Assembly (NCBI GenBank): GCA_913775265.1 | Contig: CAJYJH010000098.1 | Coordinates: 1 to 57,530, forward strand | DNA: 57,530 nucleotides | Origin: an uncultured Mucilaginibacter sp. | Lineage (GTDB): Bacteria > Bacteroidota > Bacteroidia > Sphingobacteriales > Sphingobacteriaceae | Direction: 5' to 3' | Translations under genes and position numbers: made by a program | Notes under the pieces: model-generated | Databases searched by the model: none | What the model saw: only the letters and a program-made list of their open reading frames with translations | What the model was told of the DNA's origin: nothing | Shown: piece after piece, positions 9,291 through 18,464 of the stretch | Layout of the letters: every line of letters starts with the position of its first letter | Numbering within the stretch: the first letter of the stretch is position 1

Positions 9291-12200
9291 ATGCCCCAAA
9301 TTTATAGCTGTTTTATCATTTTGTGTTTATTGTTTGCAGAATTTAGTTATGGGCAAAAACTATCCGTCAGAACAATCGATATTAATGACGGACTATCTAA
9401 CAATTCTGTAAACTGTATATTTCAGGATCACCTTGGGTTTATGTGGTTTGGCACGCACGATGGTCTTAATTGCTATGATGGAACCCAGTTTACCACATTT
9501 CGGAATCATCCTAATAAAGAAAACTCTTTGCCCTACAATTATATCTACTCCGTAGCCGAGGATAACAAAGGTAGAATATGGGCTGCCACTGGTCAGGGTG
9601 TTGGTATATACGATCGTTTTTCTCAAAACTTTACTACACTTCGCTGCAAATCAACGCAATCAGAAAAAGTTTTTAAGATTACCAATGCGGTAAATACTGT
9701 GAAAGCAGATCGGTACGGAAACATGTTTGTAGGTACCAACGGAAAAGGGCTGATGTTTAAGAAAGTAAATGAAGAAATAGCCCATTTAGTACCCCTTGTT
9801 CAAGAGGACGGGAAGTATTCAACGAACTATAATGCAAGGTCTATAATTTTTGATACCGCGGGCCGGGCATGGATCGGCATAGACGGTCATGGCGTTTATC
9901 GTTATTCATCTAAATTTAATCGGGTAGAGCCTGTAATTACCAACCTGACGAGCATCAATTGCCTTTGCCCGGTAGGAAACGACCTTTGGATCGGTACCGG
10001 TAACGGGTTATATTTTTACCGCTCGTCTCAAAACAAGGTAATTAAATCATCGCAGTTATTTAAATCTTCGTTAGATACTGAAGATGTAGTATCGATATTA
10101 CAGGTTGGTTCTAACAATTTATGGGTGGGCACCACCAGTAACGGGCTTTTCGAAGTAAATTTAAACGCTCGAACAACTCAGCATTACTATCCGTCGGTAG
10201 AACGAACCAGCTTTATAAGTAGTGAAATAGTTCCAGCTATTTTTCAGGATAATGAACAGCGTTTATGGATAGGTACATTAAAGGGCGGCATCAATGTTTT
10301 AGATAAAGGCGATTCGTATTTTAATGCTATAACATATGGTTTAAAGCGACAAGACATTTTGTCTTATCCCTATATTTCGACATTTGCTGAAGATGATAAA
10401 GGACAGCTGTGGATTGGTACTGATGGCGGCGGAATTGATGTTTGGAATCCTGTATCCAAAGTGTCAAAAGCTTATTCACATGTGTCGGGTAGTCCTGCAT
10501 CCTTGAGCAATAACTTGGTGACCAGTATTTTGAATGATAATGAAGGCGTTACGTGGGCATCAACATATGGCGGTGGAATCAATAAGTTTATAACAAGCTC
10601 TGGAGACTTTAAAAGATACCAGTGTATTTCGCCGAAAGGGCAAATCAGTAATTATGTTTGGCTTTTATATAAAGATCATGAGCATAAACTGTGGGCTACA
10701 ACATTTGGCGGTAGCGTATTCTATTATGATCGGCAAAAAGATCAGTTCACGCAGTTTGATAAAGAATTAAACAATATTGTAGCTTTTACAGAGGATAGTA
10801 ATGGCCGGTTGTGGGCAGGCAATGCGCATTATCTATGTCTTATAGACCGGAGTAAACGTGATCATCAATTTTATAGTATAGGTAAGCCTATCAGGGCCTT
10901 GTACGAAGATGGAAGGAGAAATTTTTGGATAGGTACTGAAGGCGGGGGGCTTATTTTATTTGACCGTGAAAAAGGAAAAGTGTTAAGACGGTACAGTGAT
11001 GCTAATGGTCTTTGCAATAATTCTGTGCTCAGTATATTAGAAGATAAGCAGGGTAATTTATGGTTAAGCACATTTGGAGGTTTGTCATGTTTTAATCCAT
11101 CTAATCAAAAGTTCCGAAATTTTTATCGCGAGAGTGGCTTGCAAAGTGACCAGTTTTCATACAACGCCGCACTCAAACTTCGAAATGGAGAAATGCTTTT
11201 TGGGGGTATCGGTGGGTTTACCCGGTTTTTTCCAGATAGTATCCCGTTTTCTCGTAAATCATCAGCACAGGTATATCTTACTTCAATAAAGGTCGACAAT
11301 CAATTAATCACGTCAAATAGTAAGTATGTAAAAGGTTTAAGTAATATAGGTATAAATCATATCGAAGTTCCTTATCAAAACGGGCAACTTTCGGTTGGCT
11401 TTTCATCAGTAGATTTAAGTCGATCTGCCAAAGTTAGGTATGCTTATTACTTAGAAAACTGGGATAAAGACTGGTTGGAAACGGCCTCGTCTGATGCTGT
11501 AAGTTATAGCCATTTGCATGAAGGGACTTATTACCTGCACGTTAAAAGGAGCGATGCGTCTGGTAACTGGGGAACTGATTCAATATTGCTTACTGTTATA
11601 ATACTTCCACCCTTTTACCGGACTGTATGGGCATACCTGGGCTATATTTTCATTACATCAGCCAGTTTATACTTATACAATCGTTACCGGGTTAATAAGT
11701 CCAGGCTTGAACATGAAGTTGAGCTTGCTACGGCAAATGCTGAAAAAGAAAAGGAACTTAATGAGCGTAAAAGTGCATTCTTTACCAATGTTTCTCATGA
11801 ATTTAGAACACCGATTACTCTAATTGTAAACCCACTCAAGGATTGTTTACAAAAGCAGGTTCCGCTAAATGATAAGAACGGGCTTGATTTGGTTTATACC
11901 AATGCACAGAAGCTTTTAAAATTAATTGACCAACTGCTGGCATTTAAAAGTATAGGAAAAGAGGACACCGCACCATTATTATCCGTCATTAACTTCAACG
12001 CACTTTGTAAGGAATTATTTGCAAATTTTCACAGGGAGGCAGAGTTAAAAAAGCTTAGCTACCAGTTAACTGAAGAATGTGGCGACGTGTTGATCAATGG
12101 CAATCCCGGGCAATTAGAGGTAGCCATCAATAATTTGTACTCAAATGCGATCAAATACACGCCCGAGGGTGGCGAAGTGAAAGTAACTATATTTTGCGAT

Positions 12201-13325
12201 GACCAACAAGTTGGCCTGCGTGTGGCTGATAATGGTCCGGGTATTCCTGCGCAAATTGGTGATCGCATATTCGACCGCTATTATCGCAGCCCGTCATCGG
12301 TTACTGCAAATAAGCCTGGTTTTGGCATAGGCTTATATTTGGCTAAAGTTTATGTAGACGCCCATCACGGAGTTTTGTCTTATTATTCAGAAGAAGGAGA
12401 GGGTGCTACTTTCGAGATTACTATACCGCGCGGAGCAACGGATATTAAACAATATAAATCTGCATTGACAGAACTGCCCGAGCCTGAATTGTTACCTGCT
12501 GAGCCTGGTTTGGAAGAGCTCGACCCAGTTGAAAGTTGGGCTGATACCCGCCATAGTATTTTGGTGGTAGAAGATAATACTCAGTTGCGTGATTATATTC
12601 AGTCGGTACTAAGGAAAGATTACCAGGTATATACTGCAGCAAATGCTGAAATAGGTTATGAAGCTATTGTGAAATATTCGCCAGATTTGGTAATTACCGA
12701 CATCATGATGGACGGCAAAAACGGGGTGGAACTTTGTGGTCAAATTAAAGCAGATCCTCAGTTTTCGCATATACCGGTAATTGTGCTTACTGCCATTAGT
12801 GACGACGAAATGCGCCTTGTAGCCACCCGCACCGGGGCTGATGACTATATAACTAAACCTTTTGAGCGTGAAATGTTGATGGCGCGGGTAAAAACCTTAC
12901 TTAAGAACCGGAATGCCCTGCAGCAATATTTCTACAACGAAGTAAGCTTAAAAAAGCAAGACCTTAAGGTATCGCCAGAATATCAGGAATTTTTGAAGGA
13001 ATGTATCCGCATTGTTAATGAAAATATTGGCGAAGAGGATTTCAATATTGTAAAATTTACTAACGAGATAGGGATGAGCCGCTCGAACCTGTATCGCAAA
13101 GTTAAATTGATATCTGGCTTGTCTATCACGGGATTTGTAAGGTTTATACGGTTGCGAAGGGCAGCTGAGCTGATGATTGATACCAACATGACCATTAGTG
13201 AGATATCTTTCCATGTAGGTATGATGGATATAAAATATTTCAGAAAGCAGTTTAATAATCAATTTGGTATGAATCCGTCAGATTATATTAAGAAATATCG
13301 GGCGGTATTTGTAAAAAAGAATTAG
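9291..13325 (+). CDS. Hybrid two-component system regulator (HTCS) with sensor propeller, kinase, receiver and AraC domains
   Basis: 1344 residues in one chain. After the signal peptide come about 14 two-component propeller repeats (for example LGFMWFGTHDGLNCYDG), a Y_Y_Y domain near 710-770 and a transmembrane helix near 780-800. The kinase has phospho-acceptor His836 (NVSHEFRTP), an N box (NNLYSNAIKYTP) and G boxes (VADNGPGIP, GFGIGLYL). The receiver has Asp1137 (VITDIMMDGKNG) and TKPF. An AraC helix-turn-helix ends the chain (MSRSNLYRKVK, HVGMMDIKYFRKQF). HTCS proteins bind a periplasmic sugar and activate the adjacent SusCD locus, which is here divergent. All catalytic residues look intact. 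Confidence 0.96.
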   Translation: MPQIYSCFIILCLLFAEFSYGQKLSVRTIDINDGLSNNSVNCIFQDHLGFMWFGTHDGLNCYDGTQFTTFRNHPNKENSLPYNYIYSVAEDNKGRIWAATGQGVGIYDRFSQNFTTLRCKSTQSEKVFKITNAVNTVKADRYGNMFVGTNGKGLMFKKVNEEIAHLVPLVQEDGKYSTNYNARSIIFDTAGRAWIGIDGHGVYRYSSKFNRVEPVITNLTSINCLCPVGNDLWIGTGNGLYFYRSSQNKVIKSSQLFKSSLDTEDVVSILQVGSNNLWVGTTSNGLFEVNLNARTTQHYYPSVERTSFISSEIVPAIFQDNEQRLWIGTLKGGINVLDKGDSYFNAITYGLKRQDILSYPYISTFAEDDKGQLWIGTDGGGIDVWNPVSKVSKAYSHVSGSPASLSNNLVTSILNDNEGVTWASTYGGGINKFITSSGDFKRYQCISPKGQISNYVWLLYKDHEHKLWATTFGGSVFYYDRQKDQFTQFDKELNNIVAFTEDSNGRLWAGNAHYLCLIDRSKRDHQFYSIGKPIRALYEDGRRNFWIGTEGGGLILFDREKGKVLRRYSDANGLCNNSVLSILEDKQGNLWLSTFGGLSCFNPSNQKFRNFYRESGLQSDQFSYNAALKLRNGEMLFGGIGGFTRFFPDSIPFSRKSSAQVYLTSIKVDNQLITSNSKYVKGLSNIGINHIEVPYQNGQLSVGFSSVDLSRSAKVRYAYYLENWDKDWLETASSDAVSYSHLHEGTYYLHVKRSDASGNWGTDSILLTVIILPPFYRTVWAYLGYIFITSASLYLYNRYRVNKSRLEHEVELATANAEKEKELNERKSAFFTNVSHEFRTPITLIVNPLKDCLQKQVPLNDKNGLDLVYTNAQKLLKLIDQLLAFKSIGKEDTAPLLSVINFNALCKELFANFHREAELKKLSYQLTEECGDVLINGNPGQLEVAINNLYSNAIKYTPEGGEVKVTIFCDDQQVGLRVADNGPGIPAQIGDRIFDRYYRSPSSVTANKPGFGIGLYLAKVYVDAHHGVLSYYSEEGEGATFEITIPRGATDIKQYKSALTELPEPELLPAEPGLEELDPVESWADTRHSILVVEDNTQLRDYIQSVLRKDYQVYTAANAEIGYEAIVKYSPDLVITDIMMDGKNGVELCGQIKADPQFSHIPVIVLTAISDDEMRLVATRTGADDYITKPFEREMLMARVKTLLKNRNALQQYFYNEVSLKKQDLKVSPEYQEFLKECIRIVNENIGEEDFNIVKFTNEIGMSRSNLYRKVKLISGLSITGFVRFIRLRRAAELMIDTNMTISEISFHVGMMDIKYFRKQFNNQFGMNPSDYIKKYRAVFVKKN

Positions 13326-13340
13326 TGTGTATATCAATAA

Positions 13341-13378
13341 AAAAAGGGATAAACTCAGATTTGCGTTTATCCCTTTTT
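13341..13378. terminator. Bidirectional terminator between the HTCS gene and ilvA
   Basis: Perfect 14-bp stem (AAAAAGGGATAAAC at 13341-13354, complement at 13365-13378) with a 10-base loop, placed between two converging genes. Confidence 0.9.
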
Positions 13379-13381
13379 GCT

Positions 13382-14632
13382 TTATACCAGGTACTCGAAC
13401 AAGGTCTGGTCGCGGTTAACTTCTATCACATCAAAGCGATGGGCTTCCATGCGCTGTAATAATGCCGGATAATCGTCTGCCGATTTAAGCTCGATGCCTA
13501 CCAAGGCCGGGCCACGCTCGCGCTCGGTTTTTTTAATAAACTCAAATCGGGTGATGTCATCATACGGCCCTAATACATTGTTTACAAACAACTTTAACGC
13601 ACCAGGACGTTGCGGGAAACGGACGATAAAATAATGCTTCAGACCTTCGTATAGTAAAGATTGCTCTTTTATCTCGCCCATGCGGTCAATATCGTTGTTG
13701 CCTCCGCTGATAATGCAAACCACCTTTTTACCCTTGATATGCTCTTTGCATAAATCAAGTACGGCTACCGATAGTGCGCCTGCAGGTTCCACTACAATGG
13801 CATCCTCATTATACAGCTTCAAAATGGTGGTACAAACCTTACCTTCGGGTACTGATAGCATTTCATCCAATACCTCGCTGCATATTTGGTAAGTAAACTG
13901 GCCTACGCGTTTAACGGCGGCCCCGTCTACAAAACGATTGATCTGTGATAGGGTATAAGGTTGTCCGCGGCGAATAGCCTCAACCATGGATGGTGCGCCG
14001 TCTGGCTCAACACCAATCAATTTAATTTTCGGATTTTCTTGCTTTAGGTAAGTGCCGGTTCCTGCTGCCAAACCTCCACCGCCAACGGGCATAATCACTA
14101 CCTGAGTGTCTGGTAAATCTTCCATTATTTCCAAGCCTACAGTGCCCTGGCCTTCAATGATACGGTAATCATCAAAAGGCGGTACAAAGGTCATTTCGTG
14201 CGCTTCGGTGTAAGCTAAGGCTTCCTGCAAGCAGTCATCAAACGTGTCGCCAGTTAATACAATTTCCACATTGCCGTTGCCGAACATCTGTGTCTGTTTC
14301 ACCTTTTGCTTTGGAGTAATCTCGGGCATAAAAATAACGCCCTTAATGCCCATTCTACGGCACGAAAAGGCTACGCCCTGCGCGTGGTTACCTGCGCTGG
14401 CACAAACTACACCTTTGGCTAACTGATCGGCCGTGAGTTGGCTGATCATGTTGTAGGCGCCACGTAGTTTATAAGAACGTACAACCTGAAGGTCTTCGCG
14501 TTTTAAATAAACCTCACACTCGTATTTGTCAGACAAGCCCTGGTTAAACTCAAGTGGCGTACGTCTGACTACATTCTTTAAACGTTCATTAGCTTCAGTA
14601 AAATGGAGCTGCTTTTGAGTTTCGGTATCCAT
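13382..14632 (-). CDS. ilvA: Threonine dehydratase (threonine ammonia-lyase), biosynthetic
   Basis: 416 residues. It converts threonine to 2-oxobutanoate, the committed step to isoleucine. The PLP lysine lies in VVRSYKLRGAYN, the phosphate-binding glycine loop is MPVGGGGLAAGTG, and CASAGNHAQG is the substrate loop. The last 80 residues (HYFIVRFPQRPGALKLFVNN) form one ACT-like regulatory domain, the short form rather than the two-domain 510-residue enterobacterial form. It is the last gene of the branched-chain operon, 3 bases after leuA, which supports the biosynthetic rather than the catabolic assignment. Confidence 0.95.
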   Translation of the reverse strand: MDTETQKQLHFTEANERLKNVVRRTPLEFNQGLSDKYECEVYLKREDLQVVRSYKLRGAYNMISQLTADQLAKGVVCASAGNHAQGVAFSCRRMGIKGVIFMPEITPKQKVKQTQMFGNGNVEIVLTGDTFDDCLQEALAYTEAHEMTFVPPFDDYRIIEGQGTVGLEIMEDLPDTQVVIMPVGGGGLAAGTGTYLKQENPKIKLIGVEPDGAPSMVEAIRRGQPYTLSQINRFVDGAAVKRVGQFTYQICSEVLDEMLSVPEGKVCTTILKLYNEDAIVVEPAGALSVAVLDLCKEHIKGKKVVCIISGGNNDIDRMGEIKEQSLLYEGLKHYFIVRFPQRPGALKLFVNNVLGPYDDITRFEFIKKTERERGPALVGIELKSADDYPALLQRMEAHRFDVIEVNRDQTLFEYLV

Positions 14633-14635
14633 ATA

Positions 14636-15802
14636 TTACTGTTTAACCAAACGATGCGCCACTAAGGTTAGCAGGTCGGCATCATCTATATTTAATTTAC
14701 TATCAGCCAGGGTTAAAAACTGGCGGTAAGCTTCGGCTAATTCTTCTTTATTTAAATTATGGCCCAAACGATCTAAGTGGAATTTTAAAGCATGGCGGCC
14801 ACTACGCGCCGTAAGTACAATGCTGGCGCTTGGGAAACCTACGTCTTCAGGACGAATAATCTCGTAGTTCTCACGGTTTTTCAAAAAACCATCCTGGTGG
14901 ATGCCTGAGCTGTGTGCAAATGCATTGCTGCCCACAATAGCTTTGTTAGGCTGTACCGGCATGCGCATTTGGGTGCTGATCATGCGGCTTAGTTCGTAAA
15001 AGCTTTGTGTATTAATATTGGTATGCAAGCCTAAGCTTTGATGCGTTTTCAAAATCATCACCACTTCTTCAATAGAAGTATTACCTGCACGCTCGCCGAT
15101 ACCGTTAATGGTACCTTCAATCTGGCGGGCACCGTTTTGTAAACCGGCTACCGAGTTAGCAGTAGCTAAGCCTAAATCGTTATGGCAATGAACTGAGATA
15201 ATGGCTTTATCAATGTTTTTAACGTTTTCTTTCAGAAAACGGATTTTGCTTCCGTACTGATCGGGCAGGCAGTAACCATTGGTATCGGGGATGTTTACCA
15301 CAGTGGCACCGGCTGCAATAACCGACTCTACCATTTTGGCTAAAAACTCAATATCAGCACGGCCGGCATCTTCAGCATAAAACTCAATATCTTCTACCGA
15401 TTTTTTGGCGTACTTAACCGCCTCAACAGCGCGCTCCAAAATTTCTTCGCGGGTGCTGTTAAATTTGGTTTTAATGTGCATGTCCGACGAGCCAATCCCG
15501 GTATGTATACGCGGATGCTTGGCATATTTCAGAGCCTCGGCGGCTGCATCAATATCGCCTTTGTGTGCACGGGTAAGGGCACAAACCGTTGGTGCTTTAA
15601 CAGCCTTAGCAATTTCTACCACGCTTTGAAAATCTCCCGGACTTGATGCCGGAAAACCGGCCTCAATGATGTCAACGCCCAGCGCTTCCAGTTCGCGCGC
15701 AATCTCAATCTTTTCAGGCGTGGTTAACTGGCAGCCCGGTACTTGCTCACCATCACGCAGGGTGGTGTCAAATACATAAACTCGGTTTGGATCGTGTAAC
15801 AT
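14636..15802 (-). CDS. leuA: 2-isopropylmalate synthase, short form
   Basis: 388 residues. It condenses acetyl-CoA with 3-methyl-2-oxobutanoate to start leucine synthesis. The TIM-barrel catalytic signature VFDTTLRDGEQVPGCQLT and the metal/substrate motif HCHNDLGLATANS are present, as is GAGNTSIEE-type sequence (GERAGNTSIEEVVM). The chain ends about 110-130 residues earlier than full-length LeuA, so the C-terminal leucine-binding (LeuA dimer) domain is absent and classical feedback by leucine is not expected. Context among leuB, leuC and leuD argues against homocitrate or citramalate synthase, which share the fold. Confidence 0.92.
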   Translation of the reverse strand: MLHDPNRVYVFDTTLRDGEQVPGCQLTTPEKIEIARELEALGVDIIEAGFPASSPGDFQSVVEIAKAVKAPTVCALTRAHKGDIDAAAEALKYAKHPRIHTGIGSSDMHIKTKFNSTREEILERAVEAVKYAKKSVEDIEFYAEDAGRADIEFLAKMVESVIAAGATVVNIPDTNGYCLPDQYGSKIRFLKENVKNIDKAIISVHCHNDLGLATANSVAGLQNGARQIEGTINGIGERAGNTSIEEVVMILKTHQSLGLHTNINTQSFYELSRMISTQMRMPVQPNKAIVGSNAFAHSSGIHQDGFLKNRENYEIIRPEDVGFPSASIVLTARSGRHALKFHLDRLGHNLNKEELAEAYRQFLTLADSKLNIDDADLLTLVAHRLVKQ

Positions 15803-15882
15803 GTCTTTATCTTTTGTTTTGAGTTCGAATGTTCGAGGTCAAGCAGATTCAGCAATCTGAGTACAGGTCCCCAAACATCAGG

Positions 15883-16638
15883 TTATTCTTTTACTGCTAT
15901 AAATCTTAATCTTTTGTAATCGGCATACCATTGCCCGTTTTCGTTGTAATACGGCTCCAGCAAATCCGTTATTTCCTGCACCAGCTTCGGTTGCACTGCA
16001 TCCGGAATACCGATGAAGTATTGTGCACCAAACATCCTGATCCATTTGGCTACACCCTGATCACCGTCTTGCAACGGTGTTTTGCGGTCAAAATGACTTG
16101 CAAACGTCACGCGGAAACCCTGTTGCTCCAATCGGGTGGTGTATTCGCCTAGTGAGGGGAAGTACCAGACCTGCGTTTCGGCCTGCTGATGATAGCCGTT
16201 TTGCTGCAATACCTGTTTAATGGCTGCCCTCAACTGACCGATGTTACCTTTGCCACCCATTTCGGCCACAAAGCGTCCACCAGGCTTAAGCGCTTCATGC
16301 ACCGATCTGATTACGCCGCTGGCATTATGTACCCAGTGTAGTGCTGCGTTCGAGAAAACAGCATCGTATGGATACTCTGCCGTAAAGTTGGCCGCATCGG
16401 CAACCTCAAAATTAATGGCAGGATATTTAAAACGTGCTTGTGCTATCATTTCGGGCGAGTAATCGCTACCGCTTACCTCAGCGCCCAGTTGCTGTATTTG
16501 GTGAGTAAGATCGCCGGTGCCGCAACCAATATCCAGAATATGCTCGCCTGCTTTTACATCTAATAATTCTACCACGCTTGCTCCAAATTGAGAAACAAAG
16601 CTGTGTTTATCATCATATAAATCTGCGTTCCACTTCAT
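15883..16638 (-). CDS. Class I SAM-dependent methyltransferase, trans-aconitate methyltransferase-like
   Basis: 251 residues, the usual size of Tam. The SAM-binding motif is HILDIGCGTGDLT near residue 35, followed by SGSDYSPEMIAQAR and the YDAVFSNAALHWV segment. The N-terminal WNADLY, the MIAQAR step and the SNAALHWV segment resemble E. coli Tam (WNPSLY, MIAEAR, ANASLQWL). It is embedded in the leucine operon between leuB and leuA. Tam-family enzymes methylate trans-aconitate, and the yeast member also methylates 3-isopropylmalate; a role on isopropylmalate or isopropylmaleate here is therefore a reasonable inference, not shown. Other carboxylate or small-molecule methyltransferase functions remain possible. 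Confidence 0.8.
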   Translation of the reverse strand: MKWNADLYDDKHSFVSQFGASVVELLDVKAGEHILDIGCGTGDLTHQIQQLGAEVSGSDYSPEMIAQARFKYPAINFEVADAANFTAEYPYDAVFSNAALHWVHNASGVIRSVHEALKPGGRFVAEMGGKGNIGQLRAAIKQVLQQNGYHQQAETQVWYFPSLGEYTTRLEQQGFRVTFASHFDRKTPLQDGDQGVAKWIRMFGAQYFIGIPDAVQPKLVQEITDLLEPYYNENGQWYADYKRLRFIAVKE

Positions 16639-16661
16639 AAACTTTTAATGTTGATTTCACT

Positions 16662-16707
16662 GATTTAAGAATGAATTACTGATTGTTAGATGAGTCATTC
16701 TTAAATC
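16662..16707 (-). promoter_or_regulatory. 13-bp inverted repeat in the leuB-methyltransferase spacer
   Basis: GATTTAAGAATGA (16662-16674) and its perfect complement (16695-16707) with a 20-base loop. No T-run follows on the minus strand, so it is more likely an RNA-processing or partial-attenuation structure, or a small dispersed repeat, than a full terminator. Confidence 0.45.
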
Positions 16708-16734
16708 TCTTTATGATTGCTATAGTTGAAATCG

Positions 16735-17829
16735 TTATGTTAAAGCCGGTTTAGCTAAGAATTGGAGTACCATCTGGCCCATAGCTTCGGTGCCTAAAAT
16801 CTTTTCCGGATCGGTTTGTGCATCGGCGATGTCACCGGTGCGGTAGCCTGCTTTCAGTACATGATCAATGGCGCTGGTAATGCGTTTAGCCTCCTCTTTT
16901 AAACCGAAGCTGATTTCGAGCATCAGTGCAACTGATAGAATAGAAGCCAGTGGATTAGCTTTATTTTGTCCGGCGATATCATGTGCCGAACCGTGGATAG
17001 GCTCGAAAAAGCCGGTGCCATCACCTACAGACGCTGAAGCCAGCATACCCATAGAGCCTGCAATCTGTGAAGCTTCATCAGTTAAAATATCACCGAACAG
17101 GTTAGCGGTTAAGACCACGTCAAACTTTTTAGGGTTTTTAACCAGTTGCATGGCGGCATTGTCTATAAACATATGCTCAGTTTCCACATCGGTATATTCT
17201 TTGGCCAGTTCCTGCACTACTTCGCGCCATAAGCGTGATGATTCGAGTACGTTGGCTTTATCTACCGAACATAAACGTTTACTACGGGCACGTGCTGCCT
17301 CAAATGCCTTGCGGGCAATACGCTCTACTTCGTAACGGTGATAAATCATCAAGTCGGATGCAGTGTTGCGATCCTCGCTGCGTGTTTTTTCACCAAAATA
17401 AACGTCGCCGGTCAGTTCCCTGAAAAACAGGATATCAGTACCACGCAGTACAGCGGGTTTTAAGCTTGAAGCATCAAGCAATTCATCAAATAAAACGATA
17501 GGGCGCAGGTTGGCATACAGACCAAGCTCTTTACGTATTTTCAGTAACCCTTGCTCAGGACGTACTTTAGCCGATGGATCGTTATCGTATTTGGCATGGC
17601 CTACTGCACCAAATAAAATAGCATCACTGGCCTTAGCTTTTTCCAGTGTTTCGTCAGGTAATGGGTTACCGGTAGCCTCAATAGCCACGTGACCCATCAG
17701 TGCTTCGTCAAAAGTAAATTCGTGACCAAATGCCGAAGCTATGTGTTTCAATACAGCCTGACCCCAAGTAGTTACTTCCGGCCCGATACCATCACCCGGA
17801 ATAACTAATATATTTTTTTTAATCCCCAT
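16735..17829 (-). CDS. leuB: 3-isopropylmalate dehydrogenase
   Basis: 364 residues, normal length. It oxidises and decarboxylates 3-isopropylmalate to 4-methyl-2-oxopentanoate with NAD. The N-terminal GDGIGPEV, the substrate segment around VRPEQGLLKIRKELGLYANL, and the late dimer/cofactor segment FEPIHGSAHDIAGQNKANP are all present. The gene is 44 bases downstream of leuD on the same strand. An isocitrate or tartrate dehydrogenase is the alternative, but the leu context and motifs fit LeuB. Confidence 0.96.
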   Translation of the reverse strand: MGIKKNILVIPGDGIGPEVTTWGQAVLKHIASAFGHEFTFDEALMGHVAIEATGNPLPDETLEKAKASDAILFGAVGHAKYDNDPSAKVRPEQGLLKIRKELGLYANLRPIVLFDELLDASSLKPAVLRGTDILFFRELTGDVYFGEKTRSEDRNTASDLMIYHRYEVERIARKAFEAARARSKRLCSVDKANVLESSRLWREVVQELAKEYTDVETEHMFIDNAAMQLVKNPKKFDVVLTANLFGDILTDEASQIAGSMGMLASASVGDGTGFFEPIHGSAHDIAGQNKANPLASILSVALMLEISFGLKEEAKRITSAIDHVLKAGYRTGDIADAQTDPEKILGTEAMGQMVLQFLAKPALT

Positions 17830-17873
17830 GTATGTGTTGATGTTTTAAGCCTACTGTGGCTGTCAACCTGTAA

Positions 17874-18461
17874 TTATCTTTTTTCGAATTCTTCTACTTG
17901 TTGTTTATTACTCAGGATATAATCTATATCGTCATACCCGTTTATTAGACAGGCTTTTTTATACGGATTGATCTCAAAAGTTTCCTGCTCGCCGGTACTT
18001 ACAATTTTGATGAACTGGTTATCCAGGTCAACCTCAACTTGTGCATGTGCGTCAGCATAAACAGCGTCAAAAAGCTTCTTTAAAAAATCGTCGCTTACTT
18101 GTATGGGCAGTAAGCCGTTATTTAAGGCGTTGCCCTTAAAAATGTCGGCAAAAAAACTGCTTACTACCACGTCAAAGCCATAATCGGCAATGGCCCAGGC
18201 TGCATGTTCGCGACTACTGCCACAACCGAAATTTTTACCTGCCACTAGTATTTTGCCCGAATAAGTAGGGTGGTTGAGTACAAAATCCTTTTTGGGATTG
18301 CCCTCTTTATCAAAGCGCCAGTCGCGAAACAGGTTGTTGCCAAAGCCATCACGCGTGGTCGCCTTTAAAAACCTGGCCGGAATAATCTGGTCGGTATCAA
18401 TGTTTTCTATAGGCAACGGCACTATAGATGATTGTAAATGTTTAAATATCTTGGTTGCCAT
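17874..18461 (-). CDS. leuD: 3-isopropylmalate dehydratase small subunit
   Basis: 195 residues, the swivel subunit of isopropylmalate isomerase. The motif GKNFGCGSSREHAAWA that lines the active site and IDTDQIIPARFLK near the N-terminus are typical. It pairs with LeuC, whose stop is only 3 bases upstream, giving equimolar coupled expression. Confidence 0.96.
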   Translation of the reverse strand: MATKIFKHLQSSIVPLPIENIDTDQIIPARFLKATTRDGFGNNLFRDWRFDKEGNPKKDFVLNHPTYSGKILVAGKNFGCGSSREHAAWAIADYGFDVVVSSFFADIFKGNALNNGLLPIQVSDDFLKKLFDAVYADAHAQVEVDLDNQFIKIVSTGEQETFEINPYKKACLINGYDDIDYILSNKQQVEEFEKR

Positions 18462-18464
18462 CGC

